A stretch of DNA of 43,960 nucleotides from a virus: IMG/VR virus record IMGVR_UViG_3300037246_000602, positions 1-43,960 of that record; one strand, given 5' to 3'. Both the position numbers and the translations under genes were made by a program. This document shows, piece by piece, positions 1 through 7,022 of the stretch. A model generated the notes under the pieces. It ran no database searches. It was not told the origin of the DNA and was given only the letters and a program-made list of their open reading frames with translations. Numbering within the stretch: the first letter of the stretch is position 1; the number at the start of each line of letters is the position of its first letter.

Positions 1-77
1 AAGTACTTAATAGTAATAAAAAGTAATATCAAGAAAAAAAGTTAAAAAGTAATAATGGGACACAAGATGGAAAATGC

Positions 78-105
78 TTGACAAATAGTGTTAGACGTGA
101 ATAAT
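78..105 (+). promoter_or_regulatory. sigma70-type promoter P1
   Basis: TTGACA at 78-83, 16-nt spacer, AATAAT at 100-105. It is the only good promoter seen ahead of the small-gene and late block. The last two bases of the -10 start a 16-nt element (104-119) found in the same register at two other promoters in this window. The start site would fall near 112, almost on the first ATG at 114, so the first message may be leaderless. Confidence 0.65.
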
Positions 106-119
106 GACATTATATGAAG
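104..119 (+). promoter_or_regulatory. putative operator over the P1 start site
   Basis: The element ATGACATTATATGAAG matches 14 of 16 bases of the elements at 32832-32847 (+) and 28622-28637 (-). All three begin exactly at the last two bases of the -10 hexamer. A binding role is inferred from this fixed register. Confidence 0.45.
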
Positions 120-293
120 ATAAACATCGGCTTCTCAACCAAAGAGAAAACGCAAAAAGATGATATCAATAAGCTGAATTTGGGATTTGTACGCGGCTTA
201 ATTTATAAGTGGTCAGTAGAGAAGAAAGCCTCCAGCAAAGAGGTTAACAGAGTGATTGAAATGTTATATAAAATCCGGCAAGAAATGGAATGA
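114..293 (+). CDS. small hypothetical protein
   Basis: 59 aa, basic and helical (MKINIGFSTKEK...), first gene after P1. No ribosome binding site is visible before the ATG, which lies about 2 nt from the predicted transcription start, so leaderless translation is possible. Its stop overlaps the next start as ATGA, supporting translational coupling and hence a real gene. I do not recognise the family. Confidence 0.5.
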   Translation: MKINIGFSTKEKTQKDDINKLNLGFVRGLIYKWSVEKKASSKEVNRVIEMLYKIRQEME

Positions 294-445
294 AATATCA
301 TCAACAAATAAAAGATACTCAAAGAATGTACAATTGGATAAATAGTAAGTATATGAATGAAATAATTAAATTTAAACCAATTATAACATGTAAAAGAGTA
401 AAGGAAATACTTTCGGGGTGGAGAAATGGAAACAAAGAAGCTTGA
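290..445 (+). CDS. small mosaic protein, probably degenerate
   Basis: 51 aa, ATGA-coupled to the gene before it. Its middle (SKYMNEIIKFK) resembles part of the next gene (SEYMDRIIKLE). Its end (CKRVKEILS) resembles the C terminus of the gene at 1103-1267 (CKRVREILF). In this copy the run CTTTTCGGGG has lost one T, so the frame leaves the homologous ending. It looks like a recombined, frameshifted duplicate and not an original gene. Confidence 0.4.
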   Translation: MKYHQQIKDTQRMYNWINSKYMNEIIKFKPIITCKRVKEILSGWRNGNKEA

Positions 446-448
446 TAA

Positions 449-598
449 ATGGATAAAGAAATAAAATATCGTTCTGAGATAAGAGATATTAAAGAAGAAC
501 AAAGGAAAGTGAACTTTGCAGCAAGTGAGTATATGGATAGAATAATTAAACTTGAAACTATGGTACTGGAAGAAAACAGTTTTTGTAAGTGTGAATAG
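449..598 (+). CDS. small hypothetical protein
   Basis: 49 aa, charged and helical, ending in Cys residues (FCKCE). It shares a segment with the preceding small gene (positions 345-376 against 527-558), which indicates local duplication. Function unknown. Confidence 0.4.
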   Translation: MDKEIKYRSEIRDIKEEQRKVNFAASEYMDRIIKLETMVLEENSFCKCE

Positions 599-600
599 AT

Positions 601-786
601 ATGAATAAAGTGATAAAGAGCGGAAATGAACATACAATCAATTATTATAACTGCGAGCAATTTGAGTTTAGCGCGGTAATGACAGGAGTAGATAAGAAAT
701 ATACGTATACTCCATATTTTAAGATAAACAATAAAAATGGTAAAATTATAAATAATGGGTTTTTAAATAAAAAGGGTAATAAATGA
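601..786 (+). CDS. small hypothetical protein
   Basis: 61 aa, rich in Asn, Lys and Tyr. It follows the previous stop by 2 nt, and its own stop is ATGA-coupled to the next gene. No motif recognised. Confidence 0.5.
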   Translation: MNKVIKSGNEHTINYYNCEQFEFSAVMTGVDKKYTYTPYFKINNKNGKIINNGFLNKKGNK

Positions 787-920
787 ATAATAAGCCTTGT
801 CAACATATATATTTTACTTATGCCGATGAAATAGTATATTATATTGACACAGCAAAGCATAAAGGCACTTATGCAGCATATCACAAGGACAAAATAATAC
901 AGACATGGTACTATATATGA
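783..920 (+). CDS. small hypothetical protein
   Basis: 45 aa with aromatic beta-strand character (HIYFTYADEIVYYID). ATGA overlap upstream. It is followed by a 10-codon ORF (917-949) that bridges, again by ATGA overlaps, to the gene at 946. That tiny ORF may be a coupling peptide or a remnant. Confidence 0.45.
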   Translation: MNNKPCQHIYFTYADEIVYYIDTAKHKGTYAAYHKDKIIQTWYYI

Positions 921-945
921 GCGATAAAGAAGATTGTGAATCAAT

Positions 946-1113
946 ATGAAGAGTAAACAGAAGACAATAATGGATTTAAACATGTTTGAAATGATGGAAG
1001 TATTAAAAACAAGAGACAAGAGAATAATGAAAGAGTATTTAGAATGCAACCTGGGTAAAAATTATAAAGCAAGAAGCATAAATCCGGATATGAAGGTAAT
1101 AAATGAGAGATAA
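946..1113 (+). CDS. small hypothetical protein
   Basis: 55 aa, Met-rich amphipathic helix (MDLNMFEMMEVLKTRDKR) followed by a basic tail. It overlaps the start of the next gene at 1103. No family recognised. Confidence 0.4.
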   Translation: MKSKQKTIMDLNMFEMMEVLKTRDKRIMKEYLECNLGKNYKARSINPDMKVINER

Positions 1114-1267
1114 AGCAGATAGAGATTTTATATGGAGTTTAATGCCTGACTGGATAAAAGCGCAGCCTGCAGGTCTCTGTCCTACGATGTACGGCACTTC
1201 AACTGTAAAAGGGGATAGAGAAGCATGTAAAAGAGTAAGGGAAATACTTTTCGGGGTAGATAAATGA
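1103..1267 (+). CDS. small hypothetical protein
   Basis: 54 aa. The C-terminal CKRVREILFGVDK is the intact version of the segment that is duplicated and frameshifted at 387-430. ATGA overlap with the next gene at 1264. Function unknown. Confidence 0.45.
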   Translation: MRDKADRDFIWSLMPDWIKAQPAGLCPTMYGTSTVKGDREACKRVREILFGVDK

Positions 1268-1407
1268 GTGATAAAGATAAAAAGAAGTTGGTTAATAAAG
1301 ATATAGAAATGAAACGGGTATTAAAAACAGGTTGGATAACCGTAGATTTGTGTAAGAATACAACGACAAAGCCAAAATTTTGTGAAGTATGGGAGTATAA
1401 TGGATAA
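1264..1407 (+). CDS. small hypothetical protein
   Basis: 47 aa, Lys-rich start (MSDKDKKKLVNKD), then a short predicted beta region with two Cys. It overlaps the first codons of the terminase small-subunit candidate by 8 nt, suggesting coupled translation. Confidence 0.4.
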   Translation: MSDKDKKKLVNKDIEMKRVLKTGWITVDLCKNTTTKPKFCEVWEYNG

Positions 1408-2005
1408 TAAAGATAAAATCGGGCAGACTACAGAATACACTGATAACTCGGGACACCTAGTAACAGAGACTATACTAGAAGACAGCACCGACCTTCTCAA
1501 CAAACATAAAAAGAGCAATATGGGTAAAATACCCCTAAAAGACAGAATAACCCCTAACAACAACATAAACCAAGACATCCAAAACAGTAACACTAATAAT
1601 GAAGATAGTAACACGATCCTTGAGCCTGATTCTGAAATACAAGAAAATAAACGTGATTCTTCAGGCGTGGTTATTCAAGGCAAAGGCAAGGCAGGATTTC
1701 AACCAGGAATTTCAGGAAATCCAGGCGGAAAACCGAAGGGTAGGACGGTTGCAAGTTATATAAGAGAGTTGGGCAAGAAGAAGATAAATGTTGAGGGTAA
1801 AGAGAAGAGGGAAGCACGAAATAAGCTACTGGCTGAGAAATATTGGAAAGATGCACTGGGAGGTAGCAAGGCAGCTATGGAGACTATACTCGAAAGAACC
1901 GATGGAAAGGTGGTAGAGAAAAAAGAAATCGCGTTAAGCAAGTTGAGTGACAAGTTACCAGTACATGAGGAGCAATCTATTATCGCAGAGTACACAGTAC
2001 AATGA
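1400..2005 (+). CDS. DUF5681-type protein, putative terminase small subunit
   Basis: 201 aa from ATG 1400, chosen over GTG 1382 because GGGAG sits 4 nt upstream. The N-terminal ~90 residues are polar, Asn-rich and probably disordered. Residues ~98-125 carry the DUF5681 signature (FQPGISGNPGGKPKGR), followed by a helical basic region with EKYWKDALGG and ERTDGKV. DUF5681 proteins sit near phage terminases and are widely taken as small subunits that bind the packaging site. Here TerL lies 3.2 kb downstream behind many tiny genes, an unusually wide gap. The family call is firm; the packaging role is inferred. Confidence 0.7.
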   Translation: MDNKDKIGQTTEYTDNSGHLVTETILEDSTDLLNKHKKSNMGKIPLKDRITPNNNINQDIQNSNTNNEDSNTILEPDSEIQENKRDSSGVVIQGKGKAGFQPGISGNPGGKPKGRTVASYIRELGKKKINVEGKEKREARNKLLAEKYWKDALGGSKAAMETILERTDGKVVEKKEIALSKLSDKLPVHEEQSIIAEYTVQ

Positions 2006-2142
2006 TAAGAAGGTATTGTAAAACATGTCTATATAAGACAAGTAGCACTTGTAAAGTATGTGATAAGCGTATGTTACCGCCTTCAAGGTGGGTCGACAAA
2101 CAGGATGTTTTATGGAACAATGAACATGTAGTTGCTGCTTAA
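2002..2142 (+). CDS. small zinc-ribbon-like protein
   Basis: 46 aa with CKTC and CKVC pairs 7 residues apart, likely binding one zinc ion. ATGA-coupled to the terminase small-subunit candidate. Its first 12 nt (AATGATAAGAAG, 2001-2012) recur at the next gene's start (2149-2160), a possible small duplication. Confidence 0.5.
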   Translation: MIRRYCKTCLYKTSSTCKVCDKRMLPPSRWVDKQDVLWNNEHVVAA

Positions 2143-2149
2143 GCTTAAA

Positions 2150-2323
2150 ATGATAAGAAGATACATAAACAACTTGATAGAAGCTATACGAATAGCGGAG
2201 ATAAAGAGATCTTATAACAAGTATCTTCATGTTCTTGTGTATGGTGGCATAGTGGGTAGTATAGACAGTCTGCCTATAATAAAGACTAAGATTAGTTTAT
2301 TACATGATAAAAGGACAGCCTAA
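2150..2323 (+). CDS. small hypothetical protein
   Basis: 57 aa from ATG 2150; an upstream TTG at 2132 is less likely. Begins MIRRYINNLIEAIRIAEIKR, an amphipathic basic helix, followed by a mildly hydrophobic GGIVGSIDSL stretch. Unknown function. Confidence 0.4.
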   Translation: MIRRYINNLIEAIRIAEIKRSYNKYLHVLVYGGIVGSIDSLPIIKTKISLLHDKRTA

Positions 2324-2373
2324 CATAATGAACCAAGGATTTTATTTTAAATAACTATAAGACATGGAGCACC

Positions 2374-2466
2374 ATGAAGAGAGAGCCAGGAAGCAGGGAT
2401 ATAATAGGAGACATTAAATTAGATTCATTATATATGAGTAAAGAGGGCGGGGGTAAAGCGTTGTGA
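2374..2466 (+). CDS. very small ORF
   Basis: 30 aa (MKREPGSRDIIGDIK...) with GGAG 5 nt upstream of ATG. It is supported only by its ribosome binding site and by filling an otherwise empty gap. About 70 nt after it (2467-2536) show no gene. Confidence 0.25.
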   Translation: MKREPGSRDIIGDIKLDSLYMSKEGGGKAL

Positions 2467-2536
2467 GTCTGTGGAATATATATATGGTAACTACACACAT
2501 CTACCTAACATATTTTTTCAAGAATCAAGGTAAATT

Positions 2537-2677
2537 ATGGATAAAGTTCAAGAAACCAAGTTAGAATGGGATGAGATTAAAAAGCCTTTAAGTAAATGTG
2601 TTGTAACTTACGAGATTTATGTACACATGAAAAAGTATTTGAAAAATTTTAATAAGGATGAGTTTATAATTATATAA
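2537..2677 (+). CDS. small hypothetical protein
   Basis: 46 aa, charged and helical (KLEWDEIKKPLSKC, HMKKYLKNFNKDEF). The stop is 2 nt before the next start. A weak AAGG lies upstream. Unknown. Confidence 0.4.
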   Translation: MDKVQETKLEWDEIKKPLSKCVVTYEIYVHMKKYLKNFNKDEFIII

Positions 2678-2679
2678 CC

Positions 2680-2871
2680 ATGGAAGCTAGAATCTACAAA
2701 GATTGTCTTTCAAGATGTTTACTCTGTAACGGGAAAGATGTTCTATTATTAGACACAAGTCAAACGTGCATGGAATTATGTTTTGATTGCATTAAGAAGT
2801 TATTTGACGGATACGAGAGAAAAAAAGCCATTGAGGATAATTTTGAAGCTATGAGGAGAATGGTACTATGA
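2680..2871 (+). CDS. small Cys-rich (zinc-binding) protein
   Basis: 63 aa with CLSRCLLC in the first 20 residues and CMELCFDC later, a plausible zinc-ribbon layout, followed by a charged C-terminal helix. ATGA-coupled to the next gene. Confidence 0.5.
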   Translation: MEARIYKDCLSRCLLCNGKDVLLLDTSQTCMELCFDCIKKLFDGYERKKAIEDNFEAMRRMVL

Positions 2872-3107
2872 ATCTCAAACAAAGGATATGGTACGAGGGA
2901 CATAGTTCAGTTAAACAAGTTGTTGAATTTAGTCATCTTCAGAACAAAGATTCATGGGACGCGGACATAGTTTTGAGGTTTCCATTTGATATTGAAAATT
3001 TTTTAAGAAAGAGGTTTGTTCCTTATAAGTTGATTTTAATGATAATAGGTTGGTATATTGTCATTTTTAGGGAGAATCGGCTAGTAAACTGGTTTTTTAG
3101 TTCATAA
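2868..3107 (+). CDS. small hypothetical protein with hydrophobic C terminus
   Basis: 79 aa. Residues ~52-66 (YKLILMIIGWYIVIF) are strongly hydrophobic and could be a membrane segment or buried strand, followed by a basic/aromatic tail. ATGA-coupled to the gene before. No family recognised. Confidence 0.45.
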   Translation: MNLKQRIWYEGHSSVKQVVEFSHLQNKDSWDADIVLRFPFDIENFLRKRFVPYKLILMIIGWYIVIFRENRLVNWFFSS

Positions 3108-3112
3108 TAGCT

Positions 3113-3310
3113 ATGGAAAAGAAAATGAATAAAACCATAAAATTTGTAGACTGTGTACCTGAATATCGTAAAAAACACTATAGAGAAAAGCCTCCTGAGA
3201 TGAGTAATAGGCAATTAAATGAGATGCTTGAGACTATCTGGTGTGTAGATGCCATAAAACATGTTTCAAGACCCAAGTTTAACTATAAAGGAGTTGAGTT
3301 GCCATGTTAA
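3113..3310 (+). CDS. small hypothetical protein
   Basis: 65 aa, basic, with two Cys. A second ATG four codons in is an alternative start. It overlaps the start of the membrane peptide gene at 3304. Confidence 0.45.
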   Translation: MEKKMNKTIKFVDCVPEYRKKHYREKPPEMSNRQLNEMLETIWCVDAIKHVSRPKFNYKGVELPC

Positions 3311-3417
3311 GAGTTTTAGCCCTCATATTCATTTTAATTGTGGTATTCTGGGGGATTTTATGGGGAGTTGATTTGATTACAGATTGGATAGGCCGGAGGG
3401 TTGATGGATCTCAGTAA
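3304..3417 (+). CDS. single-span membrane peptide
   Basis: 37 aa, almost entirely one transmembrane helix (LALIFILIVVFWGILWGV) with a short polar C terminus. It overlaps both neighbours. Tiny membrane peptides are common in phages, but nothing here identifies the role. Confidence 0.45.
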   Translation: MLRVLALIFILIVVFWGILWGVDLITDWIGRRVDGSQ

Positions 3418-3571
3418 ATTGTCAGATGACATCCTTATAGATTTTATTAAGTTTGGTGGGGAAACATCTAAGAAGTTGGCGATTAGAGAGATAACTAAAC
3501 GACATTTAAAGTGCAAAATAAGGAGTGTCAGTAGAAGTATGCCGGAACAAGACAGGAGGAAAGATGGATAA
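3404..3571 (+). CDS. small hypothetical protein
   Basis: 55 aa, helical and strongly basic in its second half (KKLAIREITKRHLKCKIRS), consistent with nucleic-acid binding but unproven. GGAG sits upstream inside the previous gene. Its 3' end carries the next gene's ribosome binding site. Confidence 0.45.
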   Translation: MDLSKLSDDILIDFIKFGGETSKKLAIREITKRHLKCKIRSVSRSMPEQDRRKDG

Positions 3572-3785
3572 AGTATTTTGTAAAGATTGCAAATATGATG
3601 GAAGCCGAATGTATGAATTTGAGTGTAGTGATTGTGCTGTGTGGCATGAGTATGCTGATTGTTATGAATGGTTTGATAAATTGATTCGGAATAAAAATGG
3701 TGAATGCACATATTATGAAAAACTTCTTATTGTTGTAGATCCAGTTATACCAGTTAAAAAGAAATGGTGGAAGAGAAATGCCTGA
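3564..3785 (+). CDS. Cys-rich zinc-binding-like protein
   Basis: 73 aa. ATG 3564 was chosen because a full AGGAGG lies just upstream; an earlier start at 3525 is possible. CKDC, CSDC and two further Cys (YADCYEWF, NGECTYY) suggest a zinc fold. Basic Trp-containing end (KKKWWKRNA). Confidence 0.5.
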   Translation: MDKVFCKDCKYDGSRMYEFECSDCAVWHEYADCYEWFDKLIRNKNGECTYYEKLLIVVDPVIPVKKKWWKRNA

Positions 3786-4326
3786 TATAAACGAAGCTAT
3801 ACAAGACGTAAGATCAGCACGTTTCGCAGGGCCGCAGGCTGTAGGGACTAAGTATGATCAGTTGTTACAAGCCCTTAGAGGCGGTTACCAGCGGGACGTT
3901 AATAAAACAGCACCAATTCCACAACAGATTTCTCCGGGCAGGGATCAACTTCTCAGGCAGAAATACCAGGGACAACTTGCGGGGGTTAATCAAAACCTTC
4001 CTCAGCAGCAAAGACCCTTATTTGATAACCCCCTCCCTGCCCTTCCGCCACCGGACGCGGCGTTAGATTTTCAAATAGCGCAGGGTATTATGGAACAGTC
4101 TTTCAGTAAGCAGAAGAAAAATAAGAAAAGTTTAATGAGGATAGCCGGCAAGTACGGATTGAAAGTTAAGGAGTACCAGCCACGAGACATTTTCGGGACA
4201 CATACTTTTAGATTAGAGACTTTTGACGGTACTGTTGTAAGAAATCCGGAAGACTTAGAGCAGGAGACTTCTTTCAGGGAACCTTCGAGGTTTGACGAAA
4301 GGGTAAGGAGGTTTTCGCAGGGATGA
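3778..4326 (+). CDS. hypothetical Gln/Pro-rich protein
   Basis: 182 aa. Residues 1-100 are Gln/Pro/Arg-rich and low in complexity (LPQQQRPLFDNPLPALPPP). Residues ~108-150 are a basic patch (KQKKNKKSLMRIAGKYG) then a short beta-rich segment (GTHTFRLETFDGT). The composition resembles the minor virion and ejection proteins at 21.8-23.7 kb more than its tiny neighbours, so a minor virion component is possible. It is also GC-richer than its flanks. No family recognised. Confidence 0.5.
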   Translation: MPDINEAIQDVRSARFAGPQAVGTKYDQLLQALRGGYQRDVNKTAPIPQQISPGRDQLLRQKYQGQLAGVNQNLPQQQRPLFDNPLPALPPPDAALDFQIAQGIMEQSFSKQKKNKKSLMRIAGKYGLKVKEYQPRDIFGTHTFRLETFDGTVVRNPEDLEQETSFREPSRFDERVRRFSQG

Positions 4327-4508
4327 AATATCTAAGAAATTTAGTTAGATGTCTTAATGCCTTTAGGTGGAAGTTTGTAGATACTGAATTATTTGAAATT
4401 TTTATGGACGATTACAGATTTTATGCAGGGGCACAGTGGGATGAGTCCGCCTTTGATCGAGACAGGGTGGCAATCAACAAAATAACTGATTTAAGGGAAA
4501 CGATATGA
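4323..4508 (+). CDS. small protein resembling the portal N terminus
   Basis: 61 aa. Residues ~29-56 (DDYRFYAGAQWDESAFDRDR then INKI) align with the start of this phage's own portal (DERFYMGDQWDED then INQI, portal residues ~31-62). It lacks everything after that region. It may be a remnant of a second portal gene or a stand-alone protein using the same fold. ATGA-coupled to both neighbours. Confidence 0.5.
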   Translation: MKYLRNLVRCLNAFRWKFVDTELFEIFMDDYRFYAGAQWDESAFDRDRVAINKITDLRETI

Positions 4509-4690
4509 GTGATTTTTGTACAGGATGTCAGGAATTTATTTTAAGAAAAGAAGATGTGGAAAAAGATGGAATAATTGAAGAAGTAGAATACCACAAATGC
4601 CTTGTAGACCATATCGGCTGTGAGAATGTTAAAGAATGTAATTACAAGGTGGTAAAGTCAAACTATAGATTTGAGACAAAAGATGGATGA
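4505..4690 (+). CDS. small Cys-rich protein
   Basis: 61 aa with CTGC at the N terminus and later Cys at HKC, GCENVKEC, likely zinc-binding. Acidic centre. Its end overlaps the next gene by 8 nt. Confidence 0.5.
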   Translation: MSDFCTGCQEFILRKEDVEKDGIIEEVEYHKCLVDHIGCENVKECNYKVVKSNYRFETKDG

Positions 4691-4823
4691 TGCAGACATA
4701 TTAAGACTTTTAGATCTTATGAAAGAAGCCAAACTTACAGGCGAGATAAGAATAATATTTCATCAGGGAGGAATAAGAACAATAGTCCCGATGAAGAAAT
4801 TAAAATGGAGCGATTTGAAGTGA
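4683..4823 (+). CDS. small hypothetical protein
   Basis: 46 aa, an N-terminal helix followed by a beta-like segment (EIRIIFHQGGIRTIVP). Overlaps both neighbours. Unknown function. Confidence 0.4.
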   Translation: MDDADILRLLDLMKEAKLTGEIRIIFHQGGIRTIVPMKKLKWSDLK

Positions 4824-4981
4824 AACAAATAACTTTAAAGTTTGTAAAACCTCCTGAAAAAAATAAAGATTATTTAGTAATACCTGTTGAAGACATAGGA
4901 TATTTTCCTAAAGAATGGTGGGAATGGGTTGAAAGAACTGCAACATTTACCGGGGGAGAAATAAGAAAAGTAATATTATAA
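4805..4981 (+). CDS. small hypothetical protein
   Basis: 58 aa, beta-rich with a Trp cluster (PKEWWEWVERT). It overlaps the preceding gene by 19 nt and is the last gene before the hairpins at 5007-5063. Confidence 0.4.
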   Translation: MERFEVKQITLKFVKPPEKNKDYLVIPVEDIGYFPKEWWEWVERTATFTGGEIRKVIL

Positions 4982-5006
4982 AAATTCGTTAACGGTAGCT
5001 ATAGAC

Positions 5007-5018
5007 CTCCTTCGGGAG
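5007..5018 (+). other. TTCG-tetraloop hairpin
   Basis: CTCC-TTCG-GGAG forms a short hairpin with the very stable UUCG tetraloop, just upstream of a terminator. The sequence is seen directly; any function, such as end protection, is a guess. Confidence 0.4.
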
Positions 5019-5024
5019 ACAACT

Positions 5025-5063
5025 AAAAGACCGCATTACTAAAAAGTGATGTGGTCTTTTTTT
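5025..5063 (+). terminator. intrinsic terminator
   Basis: AAAAGACC-G-CATTACT, an AAAA loop, then AGTGATG-T-GGTCTTTT makes a ~15-bp stem with one G-T wobble, followed by a T run. It lies between the small-gene block and TerL. It could end the small-gene transcript or attenuate transcription into the late genes. No separate promoter is evident after it. Confidence 0.75.
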
Positions 5064-5075
5064 GTGGAGTAAGAA

Positions 5076-5216
5076 ATGTGGAAAAGATTGTCGCTATTAA
5101 GTGATTCTGAATTAAGTGAGATGGTTGAAATGATCAAAGAAGATGAAGATGGTGCAATGGATGGGTGGTATTTTTGGGCTGTACAGATGGAGTATATATT
5201 AAGTGTACATATTTAA
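5076..5216 (+). CDS. small hypothetical protein upstream of TerL
   Basis: 46 aa, acidic with a Trp-rich middle (MDGWYFWAVQMEY). GGAG lies 7 nt before ATG. Its 3' end overlaps the TerL GTG start by 14 nt, so it probably couples TerL translation. Confidence 0.45.
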   Translation: MWKRLSLLSDSELSEMVEMIKEDEDGAMDGWYFWAVQMEYILSVHI

Positions 5217-6840
5217 TAAAAAAGAAGCAAATTATAAAAATGATTACGTAAAGATCACTGAAGATCTTAACGAAGCTCAACGTGATAAAGACGAAGAGTT
5301 TTTAAGAAAACGTATCTCCGTTCTTTCTCGTTATGATTTGTTCTTTCTTCTTTATTTCGTTTTGGATGTAAGACCCATTAATCATCCTTGGTTAGTTGAC
5401 AGGGTGAGGGAGATTGAAGACTCTCACGACAGGACTTTAGACCTCTGGGCGCGGGAACATTATAAATCGACTATCATTACTTACGCCCTTACTATTCAGA
5501 AAATACTTAAAGATCAGAATGTTAGATGTGCTATATTTTCAAATACCAAAGGACTTGCAAAAAAATTCTTGCGGAGAATTAAACTAACTTTTCAAACCAA
5601 TGAATTGTTAAAAGCTACATTTCCTGAAATTCTATATGAAAATCCTGAAACACAAAGTCCCAAATGGAGTGAAGATGACGGCCTTTTGGTGAAAAGAACA
5701 GGAACCGCATCTTTTCAGGAGATGACCTTAGAAGCTCATGGAGTTACAGAAGCTATGCCTGTAGGCATGCACTATACTGAAAGAATTTATGATGACCTTG
5801 TAACATGGGATTCTACTCGTACAGGCGAACAGATTCGAAAAACCAAGGAAGGTTTCGAGATGTCTCATAATCTTGGAATAACCAAAGGTGTGGGTAATGA
5901 AGGATATGTTCGGATAATAGGGACACGTTATGATTTTCATGATCTTTATTCGGATTTAATTAAAGGAGGCGACTGGAATGTTCGTGAACATCCCGGAGAT
6001 CAAGCTCCTAAATGTTATTTAAGTGAAGCGGTTAAAAAACATCCCAGGTATGTTGCTGTAGACAAGCCTTTTTGGGATGAAGAAATAATTGATCAGAAAA
6101 AAAAAGACCTTGGTAAATATACATTTGCCACACAAATAAGTTTAAAACCAGTCTCAGAGGATGAGCAACGGTTTGAAATTGATTGGTTGCAGTACTACAC
6201 CGTTGCTCCGAGTCCTCTCAATAAATATATTCTGGTAGACCCCGCAGGCGATTCAAGGAAGAAAGGATCTTCTTATACTGTCATGCATGTAGTCGGGGTA
6301 GACTGGAACAAAAACAAGTACCTTTTGGATATGGCTAGAGACAAACTATCCATGAAGGAAAAATGGGAAGTTCTTAGAGATTTATTTCTTAAACACTCTG
6401 AGGGTTCTTCGACAGTTATGAATGTTGGCTATGAAAAGTATTCAATGCAGGCTGATATTGCCGCTATACAAGAATGGCAACTTGACGAGCATATAGTCTT
6501 TGGTATTCAGGAGTTGGGCGGAAACGTGTCCAAGAAAGACCGTATTCGCAACGCTTTAGTCCCGGACTTTCAATACGGAAAGTGGTATCTGCCTAAAGAA
6601 TATTGGTACACCGATAAACAAGGAAAGACAAGGGATTTGATTAAAGAATTTATAGAAGAAGAATATAAACATTTCCCTAACGTGACGTATTTTGACATGT
6701 TAGATGCTTTGGCCAGAATCGGAGATGAGAAGTTAGGCGTAGTTTACCCGTCTGCACCTGCGAGGGTAGTTGAAAAAACCACACTTCCTTATTGGATGCC
6801 CACAAGACGGAAACGACATTTAAACTGGATGGCAAGATGA
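5203..6840 (+). CDS. terminase large subunit
   Basis: 545 aa packaging motor: an ATPase that pumps DNA into the prohead plus a nuclease that cuts it. The Walker-A-like motif REHYKST is at residues ~84-90 and Walker B IYDDL at ~195-199. The C-terminal RNase-H-like nuclease shows acidic motifs ILVDPAGDS (~342-350) and YFDMLDALA (~495-503). The start is GTG 5203 because an in-frame stop lies immediately upstream and no ATG follows near the N terminus; the best SD (GGAG) is about 12 nt away, consistent with coupling to the upstream gene. Full length for the family. Confidence 0.93.
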   Translation: MYIFNKKEANYKNDYVKITEDLNEAQRDKDEEFLRKRISVLSRYDLFFLLYFVLDVRPINHPWLVDRVREIEDSHDRTLDLWAREHYKSTIITYALTIQKILKDQNVRCAIFSNTKGLAKKFLRRIKLTFQTNELLKATFPEILYENPETQSPKWSEDDGLLVKRTGTASFQEMTLEAHGVTEAMPVGMHYTERIYDDLVTWDSTRTGEQIRKTKEGFEMSHNLGITKGVGNEGYVRIIGTRYDFHDLYSDLIKGGDWNVREHPGDQAPKCYLSEAVKKHPRYVAVDKPFWDEEIIDQKKKDLGKYTFATQISLKPVSEDEQRFEIDWLQYYTVAPSPLNKYILVDPAGDSRKKGSSYTVMHVVGVDWNKNKYLLDMARDKLSMKEKWEVLRDLFLKHSEGSSTVMNVGYEKYSMQADIAAIQEWQLDEHIVFGIQELGGNVSKKDRIRNALVPDFQYGKWYLPKEYWYTDKQGKTRDLIKEFIEEEYKHFPNVTYFDMLDALARIGDEKLGVVYPSAPARVVEKTTLPYWMPTRRKRHLNWMAR

Positions 6841-7010
6841 AAGTTGAAAGAGATGTGTTTGAGAAAATGCCTTTAGAGAACCAAATGTTGGTTATTTTTG
6901 ACAGCATTGAGGATCTTAAAAAAGGGATAAACATTAAAATTGCATTTTACGCTGTTATCGGAGGAATCCTAGGCGGCGCAGGGGTGAAAATAAGCCCCTT
7001 AATATTTTAA
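6837..7010 (+). CDS. small membrane protein, holin/XhlA-like
   Basis: 57 aa from ATG 6837 (ATGA overlap with TerL); a longer start at 6792 is unlikely. A charged N-terminal helix leads to one C-terminal transmembrane segment (IAFYAVIGGILGGAGVKI). The layout resembles XhlA/haemolysin-type phage membrane proteins that work with holins, but it is far from the endolysin gene, so the lysis role is tentative. Confidence 0.5.
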   Translation: MKVERDVFEKMPLENQMLVIFDSIEDLKKGINIKIAFYAVIGGILGGAGVKISPLIF

Positions 7011-7022
7011 AGGAGAAATAGT

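Noticed and set aside
203-1049. Overlapping minus-strand ORFs rich in Phe, Leu, Ile and Tyr at the left end
   Set aside because: Their composition is the complement of A-rich plus-strand genes; no ribosome binding sites, and the coupled plus-strand genes explain the region better.
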